Shown here: positions 1-4,050 of the stretch, piece by piece
Layout: every line of letters begins with the position of its first letter
How positions within the stretch are numbered: the first letter of the stretch is position 1
NCBI GenBank assembly: GCA_946479205.1
Contig: CAMLFJ010000188.1
Coordinates: 1 to 6,711 of the forward strand
Direction: 5' to 3'
Source: an uncultured bacterium
Lineage (GTDB): Bacteria > Methylomirabilota > Methylomirabilia > Rokubacteriales > CSP1-6
Length of the DNA: 6,711 nucleotides
The notes under the pieces: generated by a model
Seen by the model: only the letters and a program-made list of their open reading frames with translations
The model's database searches: none
Told to the model about the DNA's origin: nothing
Position numbers and translations under genes: made by a program

Positions 1-1
1 C

Positions 2-649
2 GGCATCACGGTGTGGATGGACTACCTGCTGCGCCTGGGGCTGCAGCGCTTCGAGGACTACTCGGGTATCGAGAAGGGCGCGCGCCTCAAGCTCGGCCTC
101 GGGCGCGGCGTCCAGGCCATCTACCGCGCCACCTTCAACCGGCTGCGCCGGGCCATGGGCAACTTGCCGCACGAGCTGCCGTACCAGCTCGAGCTGCGGC
201 GGCTCGCCGCGCCCTACTTCCACAGCCGCCTCGACGGCGGCGAGGGCGACATGCTGGTGGGCAAGGCGAACTGGGCCCATCAGAAGAAGAAGGCACACAT
301 GATCTGCGAGCTCTCGCCCTACTCCTGCATGCCCAATACGATGTCGATCGGCGCGATGGCCGGCGTGATCGGCAAGTATCCCGATCTGCTCTACGCCCCC
401 CTCGAGATCAAGGGCGACGCCGAGGTGCACGCGCTCTCACGCTGCCAGATGATCCTGACCGAGGCCAAGAAGCGGGCCCAGCGCGAGTTCGACGAGGCGC
501 TCGCCAAGAGCGGGATGACGCTCGACCAGGTGCGCGCGTATCTCGACGCGCACCCCGCGATGAAGCGCGCGACCTACAAGGTGCCGCATATGGGGTGCGC
601 GGGCCAGGCCGCGAATCTCGTCCTCCACGTGGCCCAGCGGGCGAAGTAA
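2..649 (+). CDS. HgdB-like 2-hydroxyacyl-CoA dehydratase-type protein, C-terminal part (5' end outside window)
   Basis: The frame is open from the first complete codon at base 2 to TAA at 647-649, giving 215 residues of a protein whose N-terminus lies upstream. A GTG at 11 is only an internal valine; the frame continues before it, so I treat the gene as partial. The region around bases 302-480 reads ICELSPYSCMPNTMS, then a stretch with KYPDLLYAPLEIKGDAEVHA and a RCQMILTEAKKRA helix. This resembles the C-terminal part of the HgdB/BcrB-C superfamily and of the long clostridial activase-related proteins. Visible cysteines are encoded at 305, 326, 443 and 596, the last in an HMGCAGQAAN segment just before the end. 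Family members carry or receive low-potential electrons through Fe-S clusters; whether this one binds a cluster is unknown. It is first in the visible operon and overlaps the tandem ATPase gene by one base, so the products probably work together. The exact substrate is not identifiable. Confidence 0.85.
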   Translation, partial: GITVWMDYLLRLGLQRFEDYSGIEKGARLKLGLGRGVQAIYRATFNRLRRAMGNLPHELPYQLELRRLAAPYFHSRLDGGEGDMLVGKANWAHQKKKAHMICELSPYSCMPNTMSIGAMAGVIGKYPDLLYAPLEIKGDAEVHALSRCQMILTEAKKRAQREFDEALAKSGMTLDQVRAYLDAHPAMKRATYKVPHMGCAGQAANLVLHVAQRAK

Positions 650-651
650 TG
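647..651 (+). promoter_or_regulatory. TAATG stop/start overlap (translational coupling)
   Basis: The TAA stop of the HgdB-like gene shares its last A with the ATG of the tandem ATPase gene. No convincing Shine-Dalgarno precedes this ATG (the upstream bases read GCGGGCGAAG), so initiation probably relies on ribosomes finishing the upstream gene. This junction also fixes the start of the ATPase: the same frame stays open upstream, but its translation there is Arg/Pro/Ala-rich and overlaps a clearly real gene in another frame. Confidence 0.75.
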
Positions 652-2862
652 AAGCTGATCGGGATGGACGTCGGCTCCACCACCGTCAAGGCGGTGGCAG
701 TTGAATGGCGAGCTGAAGCCGAAGGCGAGGCGAGCGGATACAAAGTCCTCTGGCAGGACTACCAGCGTCACAACACGCGCCAGGCCGAGAAGGTGCTCGA
801 GTTCCTCGGGCGCATGGAGGACGAGGCCCAGGTGGTGGCGGGCCGCGATCGCGTCTTCTTCACCGGCTCCGGCGCGGGCCTGCTGGGCCCGCTGGTCGGG
901 GCCAAGATGATCCAGGAAGTGGTCGCGGTCGCGGCCTGCGTCGAGCGGCTGCACCCGGACGTCCGCTTCGTGTCGGAGATCGGCGGCGAGGACATGAAGA
1001 CGATCTTCTTCACCCCGACCGGCACCGGCCGCTCCAAGCAGGTCTACATGCAGTCGGCGTGCAGCGGCGGCACCGGCACCTTCATCGAGAAGACCGCGCG
1101 CAAGCTCCAGGTGGCGAGCGAGCAGCTCGCCTCCCTGCCCTACGCGGGCGTGAGCCTGCACAAGGTCAGCAGCAAGTGCGGCATCTTCGCGGAGACGGAC
1201 GCCAATTCCCTCGTCAAGACCGGCGTGCCGGTCGAGGAGATCATCGCGAGCCTCTTCGAGGCGGTGGTGTACCAGAACCTCGCCACCCTCACCAAGGGCA
1301 ATACCCCGGCTCCCGAGGTCCTGCTGCTGGGCGGGCCGAACCTCTTCTTCAAGGGGCTGCAGGAGGCCTGGCGCCACCACCTCGGCAAGCTGTGGGAGCA
1401 GCGCAAGCTCGCGCTGCCCGAGGGGCGTGATCCCGCGTCGCTCATCACGGTGCCCGCGGAGGCGCTCTACTACGCCTGCCTCGGCTGCGTCGAGATCGGG
1501 GCGGGCGAGGCGGACGGGGTCGCGGTCTACGAGGGCCGCGATCGGCTGCGCTGGTGGGTGGAGGAAGGCCAGCAGGAGGAGAAGGCCAAGGCGGGCGGCC
1601 GGGCGCTCGTGGCCTGCGCCGAGGACCTGACCACGTTCGTGGCCGAGTTCGACCTCAAGCGCAAGGCGTCGGCACGGGCCGCCGCGGAGCTGGCGGGCCC
1701 GGTGCTGGTCGGGTGCGACTTCGGCAGCACCACCGCCAAGGCGGTCGTGCTCTCGCCCGCGCGGGAGCTGCTCTTCACCTGCTACGCGCTCTCCAAGGGC
1801 AATCCGATCGAGGACGCCCAGTCCCTCTTCCGCCAGGTCCGGGAGGCGGGCTACACCGACGTCGGCGGCCTCGCGCTGACCGGCTACGGGAAGGATCTGC
1901 TGCGCGACGTGGTCGGGGCCGACGTGGCGGTGGTCGAGACGGTGGCCCACGCCACCGGCACGCTCCACTTCCATCCCGACGCCGACGTGATCTGCGACGT
2001 GGGCGGCACCGACGTCAAGATCATGATCCTGCGCCAGGGCACGGTGGCCGACTTCCGGCTGAACTCGCAGTGCTCCTCCGGCAACGGCGCGTTCCTGCAG
2101 GGGGTGGCCGAGCGGTACTCCATCGCGCTCGAGGACTACGCGGAGAAGGCCTTCGAGGCCAAGGCGATGCCCACGCTCGCGATGGGCTGTGGCGTCTTTC
2201 TCCAGTCCGACATCGTGAACCAGCAGCGCAAGGGCTGGGCCGCCGAGGAGATCATGGCCGCGCTGGCCGCGGTGCTGCCGGTGAACGTGTGGATCTACGC
2301 CGGGCAGCTCCAGAACCTCCGGTCGGTCGGGCGCAAGTTCGTGCTGCAGGGTGGTACCCATCGCAACATGGCGGTGGTGAAGGCCCAGGTGGACTTCATC
2401 CGCGGCAAGGTGCCCGAGGCCGACGTGGTGCTGCATCCCTACTCGGGCGAGGCGGGGGCGATCGGCGCCGCGCTCTGCGCGGCGGACTGGCGCGAGGGCG
2501 GCGGCGGGCGCGCGAGCCGCTTCCGCGGGTTCGAGGCCATCGCGGCGCTCACCTACACGAGCACCACCGCGGCCGACACCGTCTGCAAGTGGTGCCCGAT
2601 CAACTGCACGCGCACCTTCATCGACGTGCAGCTGCCCGGCGCCAAGGGACGGCCCTGGAGCAAGCTGCCCCTGGCCGCGGGCTGGGAGCGGGTCATCAGC
2701 GGCAACTCCTGCCCCAAGGGGCTGGTCGAGGACGTGAACGAGCTGCGCGAGGTGAAGACCAAGCTGGAGGAGGTCAAGCGTGACTACCCTAACGTTGCCG
2801 AGATGGTTCGGAAGGACGCGTTCCGCCGCTCCCGGGCAGGATCCGAGGTCGTCGCGGGCTAA
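649..2862 (+). CDS. Tandem BcrA/D-BadF/G-type acyl-CoA dehydratase activase (two ASKHA ATPase domains)
   Basis: This 737-residue protein has two full ASKHA ATPase domains. Domain 1 (about 1-290) shows the phosphate-binding motif DVGSTTVKAV (7-16), EIGGED (110-115), SACSGGTGTF with Cys138, SSKCGIFAETD with Cys177, and the adenosine-site LLLGGPNLF (225-233). Domain 2 (about 353-620) repeats the plan: CDFGSTTAKAV (Asp357), DVGGTD (450-455), NSQCSSGNGAF with Cys475, MGCGVFLQSD with Cys514, and LQGGTHRN (566-573). In homodimeric activators such as HgdC two cysteines per subunit bridge one [4Fe-4S] cluster, and ATP hydrolysis drives a very low-potential electron into the dehydratase or reductase. 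The Cys pairs here are 39 residues apart in both halves. A tail (about 621-737) has Cys646, 649, 653 and 688, as in the long fused activases. The protein is cytoplasmic; no signal peptide or membrane helix is seen. Function as ATP-driven electron donor is inferred from family; the acceptor is probably a neighbouring gene product. Confidence 0.95.
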   Translation: MKLIGMDVGSTTVKAVAVEWRAEAEGEASGYKVLWQDYQRHNTRQAEKVLEFLGRMEDEAQVVAGRDRVFFTGSGAGLLGPLVGAKMIQEVVAVAACVERLHPDVRFVSEIGGEDMKTIFFTPTGTGRSKQVYMQSACSGGTGTFIEKTARKLQVASEQLASLPYAGVSLHKVSSKCGIFAETDANSLVKTGVPVEEIIASLFEAVVYQNLATLTKGNTPAPEVLLLGGPNLFFKGLQEAWRHHLGKLWEQRKLALPEGRDPASLITVPAEALYYACLGCVEIGAGEADGVAVYEGRDRLRWWVEEGQQEEKAKAGGRALVACAEDLTTFVAEFDLKRKASARAAAELAGPVLVGCDFGSTTAKAVVLSPARELLFTCYALSKGNPIEDAQSLFRQVREAGYTDVGGLALTGYGKDLLRDVVGADVAVVETVAHATGTLHFHPDADVICDVGGTDVKIMILRQGTVADFRLNSQCSSGNGAFLQGVAERYSIALEDYAEKAFEAKAMPTLAMGCGVFLQSDIVNQQRKGWAAEEIMAALAAVLPVNVWIYAGQLQNLRSVGRKFVLQGGTHRNMAVVKAQVDFIRGKVPEADVVLHPYSGEAGAIGAALCAADWREGGGGRASRFRGFEAIAALTYTSTTAADTVCKWCPINCTRTFIDVQLPGAKGRPWSKLPLAAGWERVISGNSCPKGLVEDVNELREVKTKLEEVKRDYPNVAEMVRKDAFRRSRAGSEVVAG
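2766..2774 (+). promoter_or_regulatory. Strong Shine-Dalgarno inside the ATPase gene
   Basis: The bases GGAGGAGGT end five bases before the GTG at 2780, within the coding sequence of the tandem ATPase. The match to the anti-Shine-Dalgarno core and the spacing support GTG 2780 as the true start of the DUF2229 gene, even though it lies 83 bases inside the upstream gene. The same bases encode a Glu-Glu-Val stretch of the ATPase, so some of the match could be coding coincidence. Confidence 0.72.
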
Positions 2863-3997
2863 GCTCCGGATCGGCATCCCGCGCGTCCTGAACCTCTGGT
2901 CCACCCACCAGTTCTGGGTGGGCTTCTTCGCCGAGCTGGGCGTCGAGGCCCGCCAGCTCGTCTTCTCGTCCGACACCTCGGAGGAGCAGGGGCGCCAGTT
3001 CGGCAAGGGGCGCGGCACGGTGGACTGCTGCTACCCGGTCAAGTGCATCGCGGGCCACTACGGAGAGCTGATCTTCGGCCAGCGCGAGAAGCTCGACATC
3101 CTGTTCTCGCCGATGATCTACAACCTCCCCTCGTTCCTCTCCGGCCACGTGGCCCGCACGCTCACCTGTCCGCGCGTGATGGCGGCGCCGGAGAACATCA
3201 AGGCCGGCTTCATGAAGGAGCGCGACGTCTTCGCGGAGCAGGGCATCCGCTACGCGGCCCCCTTCGTCTCCCTCGACGAGCCGCGGCTCGTGCCCAAGCA
3301 GCTCTGGGAAGGGCTCGACGGCGTCATTCCCGGCCTCACCGCCGAGGAGACGGCCCGCGCGGTGGAGGCGGGCTACCGCGCGCTCACCGAGTTCAACGCG
3401 CGCCTGCGACGAAAGGGGCGCGAGGTGCTCGAGTGGTGCGCGCGCGAGAACCGCGGCTGCCTGATGGTCCTGGCGCGGCCCTACCACATGGATCCGGGCA
3501 TCGGCCACGAGATCGAGGTGGATCTCCAGGCCTACGGCTACCCGGTGCTGTGGGCTCAGTATTTCCCGATCGACGACGACCTGATGCAGTGGGCCTTCGG
3601 AGAGGACGTCCGGGCCGGCCACATTCGCTCGCCGTTCGACATCCATGACGTGTGGCCGTCGTCCTACAGCAGCAACACCAACGAGATCCTGTGGGGCGCC
3701 AAGGCGGCCGCGCGGATGCCGTGGGTCACCTGCGTGGTGCGCCTGGCCAGCTACGAGTGCGGCATGGACCAGCCGACCTACACGCCGGTGCAGCAGATCG
3801 TCGAGCGGTCGGGCACGCTCTTCTTCTCCTTCCAGGACCTGGATTCGACCAAGCCGGCGGGGTCGGTCAAGATCCGGGTGGAGACCATCGCCCACTACCT
3901 CGAACGGTACGCGGGCGACATCATCGAGAAGAAGAAGGCTGCGATGGGGCCGGATTGCCCGCTCCTCCCGCGGCCCGCGGAGGTGGTCCCCGCCTGA
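2780..3997 (+). CDS. DUF2229-type acyl-CoA dehydratase activase-related protein
   Basis: This 405-residue protein matches the DUF2229/CoA-activase-associated family. After an N-terminal extension of about 28 residues, the conserved part begins with LRIGIPRVLN (29-38), followed by a WSTHQFWVGFFAELG segment, DCCYPVKC (82-89), LTCPRV (Cys130) and the hallmark RPYHMDPGIGHEI (233-245). Other cysteines are 220, 227, 318 and 327; the set 83/84/89, 130, 318 and 327 is a plausible pool of Fe-S ligands, but that is inference. The start is GTG at 2780, chosen for the strong Shine-Dalgarno and because the only other start before the conserved domain is TTG at 2795. It overlaps the ATPase gene by 83 bases, in the +1 frame relative to it, so the two are probably translationally coupled. 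In long clostridial proteins this domain directly follows the two ATPase domains in one chain. No membrane helix or signal peptide is seen. The likely role is acceptor, scaffold or partner of the activase; no reaction can be assigned from sequence. Confidence 0.92.
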   Translation: MTTLTLPRWFGRTRSAAPGQDPRSSRAKLRIGIPRVLNLWSTHQFWVGFFAELGVEARQLVFSSDTSEEQGRQFGKGRGTVDCCYPVKCIAGHYGELIFGQREKLDILFSPMIYNLPSFLSGHVARTLTCPRVMAAPENIKAGFMKERDVFAEQGIRYAAPFVSLDEPRLVPKQLWEGLDGVIPGLTAEETARAVEAGYRALTEFNARLRRKGREVLEWCARENRGCLMVLARPYHMDPGIGHEIEVDLQAYGYPVLWAQYFPIDDDLMQWAFGEDVRAGHIRSPFDIHDVWPSSYSSNTNEILWGAKAAARMPWVTCVVRLASYECGMDQPTYTPVQQIVERSGTLFFSFQDLDSTKPAGSVKIRVETIAHYLERYAGDIIEKKKAAMGPDCPLLPRPAEVVPA

Positions 3998-4010
3998 GCC
4001 CGGCGCATCT

Positions 4011-4040
4011 TTGACAGGGGTTTAGCCCCCGGCCTACACT
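4011..4040 (+). promoter_or_regulatory. Sigma70-type promoter for the GAF sensor gene
   Basis: A perfect -35 hexamer TTGACA (4011-4016) is separated by 18 bases from TACACT (4035-4040), a good -10 for high-GC bacteria. It lies in the 53-base gap between the DUF2229 stop and the sensor ATG at 4051. Transcription would be expected to begin around 4046-4048, leaving at most about five untranslated bases and no room for a Shine-Dalgarno. This implies leaderless or near-leaderless translation and transcription separate from the upstream operon. Confidence 0.75.
4017..4030. repeat. Short G4/C4 inverted repeat in the promoter spacer
   Basis: GGGG (4017-4020), a five-base TTTAG loop and a run of C (4026-4030) make a four-base-pair inverted repeat exactly between the -35 and -10 hexamers. 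It has no following T-tract, so it is a poor terminator. It could be a small operator half-site pair or chance in GC-rich DNA. No convincing terminator for the upstream operon is visible in this gap. Confidence 0.4.
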
Positions 4041-4050
4041 CGCCAGAACG

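Noticed and set aside
13..648. Possible N-terminal extension of the tandem ATPase upstream of 649
   Set aside because: The frame is open, but its translation is Pro/Arg/Ala-rich and overlaps the well-supported HgdB-like gene. The ATPase family motif starts seven residues after the ATG at 649.
1554..2783. 409-codon open frame on the plus strand inside the ATPase gene
   Set aside because: It is out of frame with the second ATPase domain and encodes Gly/Arg-rich low-complexity sequence; a shadow of the real gene.
574..3018. 814-codon open frame on the minus strand
   Set aside because: It lies opposite the tandem ATPase, whose motifs are unmistakable. Its translation is a low-complexity mix rich in Arg, Leu, His, Asp and Gly, typical of the antisense of GC-rich genes; no domain is recognisable.
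2789..3895. 368-codon open frame on the minus strand
   Set aside because: It is fully antisense to the DUF2229 gene, with an Arg/His/Leu-rich translation and no recognisable fold.
2..3997. Classical benzoyl-CoA reductase or 2-hydroxyglutaryl-CoA dehydratase operon
   Set aside because: The ATPase is a long tandem form with a cysteine tail and is paired with a DUF2229 protein. No neighbouring pathway genes are visible, so a specific enzyme name would be unsupported.
3998..4035. Rho-independent terminator after the DUF2229 gene
   Set aside because: The only inverted repeat is four base pairs, lies within the promoter spacer and has no T-tract. It cannot be supported as a terminator.
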